A stretch of DNA of 64,000 bases from assembly GCF_014697575.1 (NCBI RefSeq), contig NZ_JACJSC010000031.1, positions 1 through 64,000 on the forward strand, written 5' to 3'. Origin of the DNA: Planktothrix sp. FACHB-1365 (lineage in GTDB: Bacteria > Cyanobacteriota > Cyanobacteriia > Cyanobacteriales > Microcoleaceae). Shown here piece after piece: positions 1-7,551 of the stretch. The notes beneath the pieces are model-generated. The model saw nothing but the letters and a program-made list of their open reading frames with translations, made no database searches and had not been told where the DNA came from. The position numbers and the translations under genes are program-made. Position 1 is the first letter of the stretch; every line of letters starts with the position of its first letter.

Positions 1-2
1 AT

Positions 3-194
3 TGTGTTAATTGCGGGTTTCATTGTGATAGAGATGTTGCCGCAGCAATGGTGATGCTTAATTATGCAAGGGGTATGGAACGTGCCTCTTCAGATGCAGA
101 TGAGAATACCTCTACAGGAGTGCGGAAGCTTCAAGCAAGTTTCTCAGTTGAAGCGTCAGAAACGCACATCGAGCGCGATAGCGGATGTGCGTAG
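3..194 (+). CDS. tnpB: TnpB-like RNA-guided nuclease, C-terminal end (runs in from left edge)
   Basis: An open frame enters from the left edge and stops at a TAG at 192-194. It reads CVNCGFHCDRDVAAAMVMLN near its start, which is the second half of the TnpB/OrfB zinc ribbon (CxxC) followed by the DRDxAAA motif that carries the last RuvC acidic residue. About 45 polar residues follow, a typical poorly conserved TnpB tail. TnpB proteins are encoded by IS200/IS605 and IS607 elements and act as RNA-guided nucleases. Only the tail is visible, so I cannot tell whether the gene is intact or whether a tnpA partner exists. This copy differs from the second tnpB-like gene near 57-58 kb. Confidence 0.75.
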   Translation, partial: CVNCGFHCDRDVAAAMVMLNYARGMERASSDADENTSTGVRKLQASFSVEASETHIERDSGCA

Positions 195-279
195 TTCATT
201 AAGATATACTTGTTTTGATCGTGTTAAACTGATCCAGCCTTGCACCCATTAGTCCGAAAACCTTTAGAATAGATTCTAT

Positions 280-1389
280 ATGAAGCCTAAAATTGCGATC
301 GCTTGTCAGGGAGGAGGAAGCCAAACCGCTTTCACGGCGGGTGTCTTTAAAGCCCTATTTGAAAACAAGATTCAGGATTATTTTAATATTGTCAGCTTAA
401 GTGGAACTTCTGGAGGCGCGATCTGTGCATTTCTGATTTGGTACGCCCTGAAAAAAGGGGATGATATTATTTGGAAACGACTGATCGACTTTTGGGAAGA
501 TAATACAGCCCAAACCGCTCAAGAAAAGTTTTTCAACGATTCTGCAATTAAAACTCTGGAATGGGTCAGCAAAGGGAAAATTCCTCAGTACAATTTAAGT
601 CCTTATTCACCGATTGTTAAAGCTTGGTTTTCCTTTGCGACCCAAGGTTTACGCAGTCGATTTACTGATTTTGAAGAATTACTAGGAGCCCATATTGATT
701 TCTCAGAATTAGCAACTTGGGGTATGCAACCCGAACCCCCAATTTTACTGATCGGCGCTTGTAATATCCTCACAGGGAGATTACATAAATTCAACTCCTA
801 TCGCGAAGCTATTAAACTCGAACATATCTTGGCTTCTGCTTGCATACCCAACCTTTTTCCTGCTGTTTCCATTGAAGAAATGGCGTATTGGGACGGACTT
901 TTTTCCGATAATCCACCGATTGATTCTTTGATTAAAAGCAATTTTGTGGGAATTGCTAATCTTCCCCAGGAAATTTGGGTGATTAAAATCAATCCCACAA
1001 CGAGGGATAAGATTCCCACAGAAGCCGATGATATTGCTGATCGTCGTAATGAATTAGAGGGAAACCTGTCTTTATTTCAAAGCCTTGGTGAAATCGAAAA
1101 TCTCAATAATCTCTTTTTAAGGGGGGCATTTAATGAGGAATTTCTAGCAAAAATAGATGTTAAAGAACCGATGAAAATTCCTAAATCTTTTCCTGATGAT
1201 CCTGACCAAGATTACCATATTCCGATGATTGAAATGTCGGAAGATTTAGCCAAACTATTGAATTACGAAAGTAAATTAGATCGCTCTCCAGAAATGATTA
1301 ATCGCTTGATTCAAGATGGGGAAAAACAAGGGAAAAAGTTTATTGAAACTCGATTAAAACAGATGGGTTTGAATAATGAATCCAGTTAA
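280..1389 (+). CDS. Patatin-like phospholipase/acylhydrolase
   Basis: The protein has 369 residues. Near the N terminus it has the glycine-rich oxyanion loop (CQGGGSQ, residues 9-15) and the nucleophile elbow GTSGG (residues 42-46, Ser44). A DG pair at about residues 205-206 in the context MAYWDGLFSDNPP matches the catalytic Asp of the Ser-Asp dyad of patatins. Members hydrolyse acyl ester bonds of lipids; the substrate cannot be read from sequence. There is no signal peptide, so it is probably cytosolic or membrane associated. Its start lacks an obvious Shine-Dalgarno sequence. It converges on the M50 peptidase gene, so it is probably not part of that operon, although a lipid enzyme beside an isoprenoid enzyme is worth noting. 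Confidence 0.88.
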   Translation: MKPKIAIACQGGGSQTAFTAGVFKALFENKIQDYFNIVSLSGTSGGAICAFLIWYALKKGDDIIWKRLIDFWEDNTAQTAQEKFFNDSAIKTLEWVSKGKIPQYNLSPYSPIVKAWFSFATQGLRSRFTDFEELLGAHIDFSELATWGMQPEPPILLIGACNILTGRLHKFNSYREAIKLEHILASACIPNLFPAVSIEEMAYWDGLFSDNPPIDSLIKSNFVGIANLPQEIWVIKINPTTRDKIPTEADDIADRRNELEGNLSLFQSLGEIENLNNLFLRGAFNEEFLAKIDVKEPMKIPKSFPDDPDQDYHIPMIEMSEDLAKLLNYESKLDRSPEMINRLIQDGEKQGKKFIETRLKQMGLNNESS

Positions 1390-1455
1390 AATCAAAAGAA
1401 AGGTTATAGTTACCCTAATTCTCAGAAGTTTGCTACTAACCCTTCCGGTTTTTGA

Positions 1456-1558
1456 TGTACCTCTCTTTTGTCACTTTAAGGGAAAACCTTGATTTTCCGT
1501 AGCCTGAAATGACGTAACTTTCTCCAAATTCCTCTTAGTGACAAAAGAGGGATGTACA
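1456..1558. repeat. Long-spaced inverted repeat between convergent genes
   Basis: TGTACCTCTCTTTTGTCAC at 1456-1474 is repeated in inverted orientation at 1538-1558 with a two-base insertion in one arm. About 63 bases lie between the arms. It sits between the 3' ends of the patatin and M50 peptidase genes. It could be a bidirectional terminator or a small MITE. No U-tract follows directly, so the MITE reading is slightly preferred. Confidence 0.5.
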
Positions 1559-1559
1559 G

Positions 1560-2759
1560 TCATTTCTTCAATAATCTTCTCATAGCCGTCAATAAAAATT
1601 GGATGAATTTCCAACCTATTAACAAGAGGATACCGACCATCAATGTAGAAGTCAGAAAAGATGTAATTTGCTCAAAACCCAGTTGGTTAGGGGAAGTGAA
1701 TAATTTTTCGATGAAGGTAGTTATTACAAGAGGATAGCCCAGAAGTTGTCGCCATAAAATTGGGAAAACTAGCCAGATAAAATATCCTATAATGCTAAAG
1801 CTAGTAACTGTGTAGATTGCCAGAAAAGACATCATCAGTGGAGACCAGGGTAAACGCTTGTTTGATGGGTTGTTGATTTGACTAAATATGTGACGGAAAA
1901 TGCGTCCGGGTTCTCGACTGAGATTGGTCACACCTAAAGCGTCTGATAAAGCCCAGTAACCATCAAATTTAAAGACTGGGTTTAGATATAAAATACAACT
2001 GGAAGCGATCGCTAAAATAGCTATTTTAAGGGCAGCCCATTCCGTAAATTTGTAAAAAATTATATAAATTGCACCAACAATTAGTTGAAAAAATACTCCT
2101 CCAAAATCAATGATGACGCGCTGCCAACGTTTCAATCTCCAAGCATCGGTGACATCGCTATAAAAGGCTGGAAATATGAAGTAAATTGTTAAACCAATAT
2201 TACTAGGTTCTGCCCCATAATAAACGCAAGCACTAGCATGACCTAACTCGTGGAATAGCAGAGAAATGAAAAAGAAAAAGTATCCCCAAATTAAGTCTTC
2301 TTTTGCCCATCTTAAAAATAAATCATTTCGCGGGGCAAATCCTGTAGCTACAATAATAAGAGTTAAAAGTAAAATACCTACGGGTTGATAATAGGCAACA
2401 GAAAGATAAGACGCAATCTTATTAACAATTTTTTTGGGGATAAGTGGCAGGTGCAGTAAAAAACCTGAAAGCTGGTTTTTTTTATTTTCTTCGATTTCGC
2501 TCAGGTCAGAGATGACTTTTTGATAAGCTGCCTCTACCTCAGAGGGTGATAGATTTTTCCCTGTTTTTTGCCGGACTATTTCAGAAATTTCTTCAAAGGA
2601 TTTACCTAAGCTATTTTCGTAGAGGAGTTCATAGGCAAAAACAGATAATCGGATATATTTTGGGGGATTACCCACTAATAATAAATAAACAGGTCGATTT
2701 TCTGATGTTTCCACCACCAATCTTTCTTGAAGTTCTTGCAAGCTATATTTTTTGTGCAT
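1560..2759 (-). CDS. PqqD-like domain fused to M50 (site-2-type) membrane metallopeptidase
   Basis: This 399-residue protein begins with a soluble region (about 1-95) that looks like a PqqD/RiPP-recognition element: it contains YLLLVGNPPKYIRLSVFAYE, then a helical segment. The rest is membrane-embedded. It has the zinc motif HELGH at residues 170-174 and the distal NPxxxxDGYW motif (N260 to W269, with D266 as the third ligand), as in 'putative peptide zinc metalloprotease' proteins of peptide-modification clusters. About six to seven hydrophobic segments are visible. It lies 20 bases downstream of the isoprenoid enzyme and is the last gene of the three-gene minus-strand cluster. The likely role is leader recognition and intramembrane or juxtamembrane cleavage of the 64-residue peptide. 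Domain reading is firm for M50 and moderate for PqqD; the substrate is inferred. Confidence 0.85.
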   Translation of the reverse strand: MHKKYSLQELQERLVVETSENRPVYLLLVGNPPKYIRLSVFAYELLYENSLGKSFEEISEIVRQKTGKNLSPSEVEAAYQKVISDLSEIEENKKNQLSGFLLHLPLIPKKIVNKIASYLSVAYYQPVGILLLTLIIVATGFAPRNDLFLRWAKEDLIWGYFFFFISLLFHELGHASACVYYGAEPSNIGLTIYFIFPAFYSDVTDAWRLKRWQRVIIDFGGVFFQLIVGAIYIIFYKFTEWAALKIAILAIASSCILYLNPVFKFDGYWALSDALGVTNLSREPGRIFRHIFSQINNPSNKRLPWSPLMMSFLAIYTVTSFSIIGYFIWLVFPILWRQLLGYPLVITTFIEKLFTSPNQLGFEQITSFLTSTLMVGILLLIGWKFIQFLLTAMRRLLKK

Positions 2760-2779
2760 TTATGCTATTTTTAAATCGT

Positions 2780-3739
2780 CTACTTTTGCAATGATTCAAT
2801 ATTCTTATTACAGATTTTTTCGATATCATGAGATAGGGATTTAAAATTACTCTCTAAAGCTGAAATTGCTACACTTCGCCAAGCCAGTTCGGAAATATCT
2901 TTTGTTAGTTCTTTAGCAAGTTCAAGACTTTGACAAGCGATTTCGATTACATAGTTTATATGTCCGCCATAGTACATTTTTTTAGTTAAGCTTTTGAGGT
3001 TAATTTCATCAGGTTTAATCGGCCATTCCTGAATAATACGCGACAGTAATAAAGAAGGAATACCAAACTGTAAATCTTCTTTCCAGTCTTGAATATCGTC
3101 CCAGATTTGACGAGCAATTAGATACTGTTTAACAGCAGCAGTCAAGGGTTCAAAAAGACTCTCATCCCCTGACAATTCTACTAAAGCAGCAATATTACTT
3201 TTAATAGGTGCTGATTTATTAGCAGTGATTTCAATTGCTAATTCTTCGGTATATTCAGAGAAAGGTAACTCGCCTGAAGCGAATTTTTGTTCTTTAATAC
3301 AGGCATCCATATATTCTTGGTAATAGTTGCGAAAACGTTGCCAAAATTTTGAATTAGGAGGAAAAATAGAGTATAAAATATGATAACCTTCTAACTGCAT
3401 TGCTTGAATGCTCAAGCCATATTTAGTGGCTAAAAAAGCATCATTTGTGCGATCTGTAATCCAATCACACATAACCAAGGATGTTCCTAAAAGTTTTTCA
3501 GCAACCATAATTGGGCGGATTGTTTCTAGGGGGAGTGATGGAAAAACATCTAAAAATAATAGGGGTCCAAATCGTTCTAAAAAAACAAAGTTTATTGGAA
3601 ATTCTATATCATTAGGCCATTGGTTACTTAAATCCTGAATAAATTTATCGACATTTTCGATAGTTTCTTGAGCTTGTAGCAAGTTTGCTTTCGCAATCAA
3701 ATCTGTGTTGTTGTTATTATTCTCTGTAAAATTATTCAT
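2780..3739 (-). CDS. Class I isoprenoid-synthase-fold enzyme (ComQ/polyprenyl synthase-like)
   Basis: The protein has 319 residues and is almost entirely helical. A first Asp-rich motif DWITD (residues 92-96) and a second, QIWDDIQD (211-218), match the Mg-diphosphate sites of trans-prenyl synthases. A lysine in NKSAP (residue 175) lies about 40 residues before the second motif, like the conserved KT/KS of prenyltransferases. The first motif is DxxxD rather than the DDxxD of housekeeping chain-elongating synthases. This and the length are also seen in ComQ, which prenylates a Trp of the ComX pheromone. It sits between a short peptide gene and an M50 peptidase, so peptide prenylation is an attractive inference; terpene synthesis is the alternative. 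The start has no clear Shine-Dalgarno sequence, and a hairpin lies just upstream. Confidence 0.78.
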   Translation of the reverse strand: MNNFTENNNNNTDLIAKANLLQAQETIENVDKFIQDLSNQWPNDIEFPINFVFLERFGPLLFLDVFPSLPLETIRPIMVAEKLLGTSLVMCDWITDRTNDAFLATKYGLSIQAMQLEGYHILYSIFPPNSKFWQRFRNYYQEYMDACIKEQKFASGELPFSEYTEELAIEITANKSAPIKSNIAALVELSGDESLFEPLTAAVKQYLIARQIWDDIQDWKEDLQFGIPSLLLSRIIQEWPIKPDEINLKSLTKKMYYGGHINYVIEIACQSLELAKELTKDISELAWRSVAISALESNFKSLSHDIEKICNKNIESLQK

Positions 3740-3775
3740 GATTTTAAGTTGGATAAATAAACATTAATCAGTAAC

Positions 3776-3828
3776 AAAAATAAATGCAGATGTTACAGTA
3801 TAAAAGCCTGTACAAATTCTGCATTTAT
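3776..3828 (-). terminator. Intra-operon hairpin with U-tract (attenuator/partial terminator)
   Basis: ATAAATGCAGA at 3780-3790 pairs perfectly with 3818-3828. An inner stem, with TGT and ACAG pairing across one bulged base, extends it around a nine-base loop. On the minus strand the hairpin is followed by five T residues (3780-3776) and then GTTAC. It lies between the peptide gene and the isoprenoid-enzyme gene. In peptide-modification operons such elements let the precursor be made in excess of its enzymes; that role here is inferred. Confidence 0.7.
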
Positions 3829-3850
3829 CAGGTTAAATTAAATTTATATC

Positions 3851-4045
3851 CTAACAAAACCAAACGCCTAGTGTCTTACAATCAGGCATTTTGAGAGCAT
3901 GAAAGGGGATAATAGTTGCAGTATAATCAATAGCTGCTAACTCAAGACGTTGTTCAAGTTCTTCAACTTCCAAATTTTCCAAATCTTCAGCACTGAGGGC
4001 GCTAAATTTCTGTTCCATGTTTTCAACTGTTTTGTCTGGGTTCAT
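3851..4045 (-). CDS. Putative modified-peptide precursor, acidic leader and C-terminal Trp-Phe-Cys core
   Basis: This gene encodes 64 residues and is preceded by an excellent ribosome site (AGGAG, eight bases before the ATG), better than any other in the cluster. Residues 1-38 are acidic (11 Asp/Glu) with the helical stretch LENLEVEELEQRLELAA, resembling leader peptides bound by PqqD-like domains. The remaining 26 residues are neutral and hydrophobic, contain Cys56 and Cys64, and end GVWFC. Trp62 is third from the C terminus, the same position as the prenylated Trp in ComX of Bacillus. Cys64 is the C-terminal residue. The first gene of the cluster, it is separated from the isoprenoid enzyme by a terminator-like hairpin. 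I do not recognise the exact family; the precursor role rests on composition, position and gene neighbours. Confidence 0.72.
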   Translation of the reverse strand: MNPDKTVENMEQKFSALSAEDLENLEVEELEQRLELAAIDYTATIIPFHALKMPDCKTLGVWFC

Positions 4046-4310
4046 GACTTTTCTCCTAAGATTAGACGAATTTCTATGAATATACCCTTGAAAATCAAGC
4101 AGTCATTTCATATTGGACTACAAATCTAGCTCTCTTGAAAGCTAGTTTATTTAATTTTTATCTCTCTTTTTCATAATAAGCATTCTCAGGAATTTGTAAA
4201 GTCATAAAAAGTCTAAGTTTGGATAGATTTTGACAGACATTTTTGAGTAGTGATTGGTTTAAAAAGTAGAGTTTAGTTAAAAAAAGTTGCAAAAGGGTGA
4301 AAAAAGTAGT
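4046..4310. promoter_or_regulatory. Divergent promoter region between peptide cluster and HTH/NB-ARC gene
   Basis: 265 AT-rich bases separate the two divergent starts. A TTGACA at 4230-4235 could be a plus-strand -35 box, but no good -10 sits 16-18 bases on. A CTAGCT...AGCTAG hairpin lies near 4128-4150 within the presumed leader of the peptide mRNA. The shared region is where a divergent regulator would be expected to act. Confidence 0.4.
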
Positions 4311-5720
4311 ATGATTTCTGACAAAATAATATTTGTATCGCCTATGGATGTTCAAACAATCCTGAAGTGGGCCGATGAGTTGATGTTTATCAAAACAGGA
4401 ACACACTTAAATAGTCTACAACAAGCTGTGTTAACAGGGGTTTGGCATAATCAAAAATATGGAGAAATTGCTGAACGCTATCACTGTAGTGAAGCGAATG
4501 TCAAGAGAGTTGCAAGCAATTTATGGGAAACAATATCAGAAGAATTAGGCGAAAAAGTTAATAAATCAAACTTCCGCGCCACGATGGAACGGTATAATAT
4601 TTCTAATTCCCAAGTGGGTAATCTTGTTGTCCAGAGTCAATTTTTTGGAAGTAGCATCACAGTCTGTGGAGAAAATGGGCATTCTCAAGAAACCCCAAAA
4701 AACCGATCACCTTCCCCCGTTAACTCAGACAACAATCAACCCGAAAAATACCACGATATAACCGAAGTCTCAGAATGCGAAATATTTTGCAACCGCACCC
4801 AAGAATTAAATATCTTAAAACAATGGATACTGATGGAAAATAGTCGTATTATCACTATTTTTGGATTATCTGGTATTGGTAAAACAGCCCTCGCTACTCA
4901 ACTGGTTGAACAAATAAAAGACGACTTTGATCGGGTGATTTGGCGAAGTCATAGTCAATTTTCTAGTCTAAAATCCCTAAAAACTAACTTAATTGAGTTT
5001 ATTTCTCAACAGCAAGAAACTCAACAATTATCAGTTATTGACTTTTTGCGATCACATCGCTGTTTGATTATCCTTGATGATTTTCAAGAAACATTAACCA
5101 GTGGGGAATTAGTCGGTAGTTATTTCCCAGAATACAAAAATTATGGTAAATTATTAAAGCAAATTGGGCGATCGCCACATAACAGTTGCTTGCTACTCCT
5201 GAGTTGGGAAAAACCCATAGAAATTGCTACCTTAGAAGCTGAAAACTGCCATTGTCGAAGTTTAGAACTTCAAGGTTTAGGAGAGTCAGGAGAACAACTC
5301 TTAAAGGCGAGAGGATTAAATGATCAAGATCAATGGTTAGAACTGATTAACCTTTATGGCGGAAACCCTTCATGGTTAAACATTATTGCTTTAACGATAC
5401 TCGATTTATTTAATGGTAACGTTGCTCAATTTTTATCTTATTCTACTCTGTTTTTAGGAGACTTAGAAACAATATTACAGGAACATTATCAAAGATTATC
5501 AGAGTCAGAAAAATTGGTCATGGTATGGTTAGCTAACCAAGAGACAGCAGCAGATATTTGCAGTAAACCCGCAGAATTTTTGTCGGACTCAGAATTTTTG
5601 AAAGCCGTACAGTCTTTGAGGAAACGCGGTTTAATTGAAAAAGCTATAGATAAGGAAGCATTCGGCTTCACCCTTCAACCTGTGATTAAAGAATATGTGA
5701 AAAAGCGGTCTCAAGGTTGA
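4311..5720 (+). CDS. vMAP-type HTH plus NB-ARC STAND ATPase (regulator)
   Basis: From the ATG at 4311 (preceded by AAGGGTGA) the protein has about 469 residues. An upstream TTG at 4287 is less likely. Residues 12-90 form the N-terminal helix-turn-helix domain common in cyanobacterial STAND proteins, containing WADELMF, YGEIAERYHCSEANVKRVAS and LGEKVNKSNFR. After a polar linker, an NB-ARC ATPase follows with P-loop GLSGIGKT at about 185-192 and the Walker B-like LIILDDF. The C terminus is a winged-helix-like segment ending in QPVIKEYVKKR. No WD40 or TPR sensor repeats follow, so it is a short member. It is divergent from the peptide cluster and may regulate it or sense its product; no direct evidence shows this. 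Confidence 0.82.
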   Translation: MISDKIIFVSPMDVQTILKWADELMFIKTGTHLNSLQQAVLTGVWHNQKYGEIAERYHCSEANVKRVASNLWETISEELGEKVNKSNFRATMERYNISNSQVGNLVVQSQFFGSSITVCGENGHSQETPKNRSPSPVNSDNNQPEKYHDITEVSECEIFCNRTQELNILKQWILMENSRIITIFGLSGIGKTALATQLVEQIKDDFDRVIWRSHSQFSSLKSLKTNLIEFISQQQETQQLSVIDFLRSHRCLIILDDFQETLTSGELVGSYFPEYKNYGKLLKQIGRSPHNSCLLLLSWEKPIEIATLEAENCHCRSLELQGLGESGEQLLKARGLNDQDQWLELINLYGGNPSWLNIIALTILDLFNGNVAQFLSYSTLFLGDLETILQEHYQRLSESEKLVMVWLANQETAADICSKPAEFLSDSEFLKAVQSLRKRGLIEKAIDKEAFGFTLQPVIKEYVKKRSQG

Positions 5721-5760
5721 ATAAATCTTGAAGGATGTAATCAGTTTTATACCAAAGGAT

Positions 5761-5779
5761 AGAGTTTACAATAGACTCT
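5761..5779 (+). promoter_or_regulatory. Imperfect dyad upstream of merR-type gene
   Basis: AGAGTTTACAATAGACTCT has matching ends (AGAGT/ACTCT) and lies about 27 bases before the regulator's ATG. This is where MerR proteins often bind their own promoter. It is shorter and less perfect than the downstream operator at 6227-6246, so autoregulation is only suggested. Confidence 0.35.
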
Positions 5780-5805
5780 AATCAAGTTTTAAGGAAGTGC
5801 GATTA

Positions 5806-6204
5806 ATGTTTCAAGTCGGTGAAGTATCTCGTCGTTTAGGACTTAATCCCCAAACCCTATATTTTTACGAGCGGATTAGATTAATTCCCTCTCCCCAACG
5901 CACGGTTTCAGGGTATCGGCTTTACACTCAGGAAGATATAGAGCGGATTGCTTTTATTACTCGCGCTAAATTTTTGGGGCTCAGTTTAGATGAAATTAAA
6001 GATATTTTAGTGTTGAAAGATGGGGGAGAACTCACCTGTCAAGCGGTCTATGACCGACTCAGCCAGAAAATTCAAGATATTCAAGAAAATATTCAAAAAT
6101 TGCAGACCTTACACGATGAATTATTACCCTTATTAGAACAATGTCATCGCAATTTTGACCATCCTGATCCGACTCATCAATGTATTGTTCTGGAAAAAGA
6201 TTGA
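5806..6204 (+). CDS. MerR-family metal(loid)-responsive regulator
   Basis: The start is the ATG at 5806, with AAGGA ten bases upstream; a GTG at 5797 lies too close to that site. The 132-residue protein opens with the MerR winged helix (FQVGEVSRRLGLNPQTLYFYER, split by its turn) followed by a long dimerisation helix. Cysteines at 78, 113 and 126 reproduce the 35-residue first spacing of the metal-binding cysteines in MerR/ZntR-type sensors, and a His-rich stretch (HRNFDHPDPTH) lies between the last two. It probably activates the adjacent thioredoxin/permease operon through the long-spacer promoter just downstream. Which metal or metalloid it senses is unknown. Confidence 0.88.
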   Translation: MFQVGEVSRRLGLNPQTLYFYERIRLIPSPQRTVSGYRLYTQEDIERIAFITRAKFLGLSLDEIKDILVLKDGGELTCQAVYDRLSQKIQDIQENIQKLQTLHDELLPLLEQCHRNFDHPDPTHQCIVLEKD

Positions 6205-6222
6205 AAAAATCGCTAAAAACCC

Positions 6223-6254
6223 TTGACCTTATACTTATGTATAAGGATTATTCT
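6223..6254 (+). promoter_or_regulatory. MerR-type operator/promoter with long spacer
   Basis: TTGACC (6223-6228) and TATTCT (6249-6254) are separated by 20 bases instead of the usual 17. A perfect dyad CCTTATAC-N4-GTATAAGG (6227-6246) fills the spacer. An over-long spacer spanned by a dyad is the hallmark of promoters that MerR proteins activate by DNA untwisting. It drives the thioredoxin-like gene and permease. Confidence 0.82.
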
Positions 6255-6298
6255 AGGACTTAACCACCTAACCCTCTATAAAGAAAAGGAGTTAAGTC

Positions 6299-6541
6299 AT
6301 GACTATTATCAAGATTGAAGTTTTAGGAACAGGTTGTAAAAAATGTCAGCAGTTAGAAGCTAATACTCAGGAAGCACTCGCCTCCCTCAATCTCAATGCA
6401 GACGTGCTGCATATTACTGACCCCATCGAAATTGCGAAACGTGGGGTAATGTCTACCCCTGCATTAGTCATTAATGGCAAAGTTGTGAGTAAAGGAAAAG
6501 TGCTGACTCCCGCAGAGATTGAACCGCTTTTATCCGTTTAA
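6299..6541 (+). CDS. Small thioredoxin-fold CxxC protein
   Basis: An 80-residue protein with a good GGAG ribosome site. It begins IKIEVLGTGCKKCQQLE, the CxxC active site of the small 'redox-active disulfide protein 2'/thioredoxin family, and has the cis-proline region MSTPALVINGKVVSKG. Such proteins are commonly encoded next to ArsP/UPF0718 permeases, as here (17 bases apart). The likely role is thiol redox chemistry, possibly reduction or shuttling of a metalloid to the permease. The cysteine pair is intact. Confidence 0.87.
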   Translation: MTIIKIEVLGTGCKKCQQLEANTQEALASLNLNADVLHITDPIEIAKRGVMSTPALVINGKVVSKGKVLTPAEIEPLLSV

Positions 6542-6558
6542 CGGTGGGAGGATAAATA

Positions 6559-7551
6559 ATGTTCGATCCCTTTTATCTTTTTGACAGGTTGGCTACCGAG
6601 ATCGTAACGCGACTGTTAGGTTTATCAATAGAATCTCATCTCGGAGCCAGTTTACATTTCTTCCTCTATGATGTCCCTAAAATATTAACGTTGCTAATAG
6701 TTATTAGCTTTATCGTTGGGACATTTCAAAGCTTTTTAGAACCAGAGAAAGTGCGGCGACTTTTAGAAGGTAAACGGACATTAGGGGGGAATATATTGGC
6801 GGCTACAGTCGGGATTATTACGCCTTTTTGTTCCTGTTCTGCGGTTCCTTTATTTATTGGGTTTTTAGAAGCGGGTGTTCCCCTGGGGGTGACATTTTCC
6901 TATCTGATTTCTGCACCTATGGTTAATGAAGTGGCTGTGGTTTTGCTGTGGGGATTATTTGGGTTCAAAGTAACACTATTATATATAGGTTTGGGTGTGG
7001 GATTAGCGATCGCAGCCGGATATATTATCGGAGAACTCAAATTAGAAAAATGGGTTGAATCTTTTGTTTGGGAACTTCAGAAATCCCGACAAGAATTATA
7101 TTCAGAAGATAATATTGAGTCAGAATATTTAACCTGGAAACAACGCTTTCAACAGGGATGGTTTCAGTCGAGCCAAATTGTCCAATCCGTTTGGCTTTAT
7201 GTTATCGTAGGAATTGCGATTGGTGCGATGATTCATGGCTATCTTCCCACGACTTTAATCACGCAAATAGCAGGGGTTGAGAATCCCTTAGCGGTTCCCG
7301 TTGCTGTGATTTTGGGTGTTCCCCTCTATGCGAATATTGCAGGGGTAATGCCCATTACAGAAGCGCTAGTGAATAAAGGAATGCCTCTCGGAACAGTATT
7401 AGCGTTTACAATGGCTGTAACGGCTCTTTCCCTTCCTGAAATTGTCATTCTCAGAAAAGTTCTTCGTCCTCAACTTTTAACAGTCTTTATTAGTTTGGTG
7501 ACGATTGGGATTATCAGTATCGGTTATTTATTCAATGCTCTGTTGGTTTAA
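6559..7551 (+). CDS. ArsP/UPF0718-family permease
   Basis: A 330-residue membrane protein with about eight hydrophobic segments and a hydrophilic loop near residues 160-210. The motif PFCSCSAVPLFIGFLEAGVP is the family signature; in characterised ArsP proteins the conserved cysteines take part in export of trivalent organoarsenicals. A second pseudo-repeat, GVPLYANIAGVMPITEAL, lies in the C-terminal half. It shares an operon with the CxxC protein and is controlled by the MerR-type promoter. Efflux of an organoarsenical or another soft metal(loid) is inferred from family and context. Confidence 0.85.
   Translation: MFDPFYLFDRLATEIVTRLLGLSIESHLGASLHFFLYDVPKILTLLIVISFIVGTFQSFLEPEKVRRLLEGKRTLGGNILAATVGIITPFCSCSAVPLFIGFLEAGVPLGVTFSYLISAPMVNEVAVVLLWGLFGFKVTLLYIGLGVGLAIAAGYIIGELKLEKWVESFVWELQKSRQELYSEDNIESEYLTWKQRFQQGWFQSSQIVQSVWLYVIVGIAIGAMIHGYLPTTLITQIAGVENPLAVPVAVILGVPLYANIAGVMPITEALVNKGMPLGTVLAFTMAVTALSLPEIVILRKVLRPQLLTVFISLVTIGIISIGYLFNALLV

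Noticed and set aside
4287-4310. TTG start for the HTH/NB-ARC gene
   Set aside because: The ATG at 4311 is preceded by AAGGGTGA and gives the expected N terminus.
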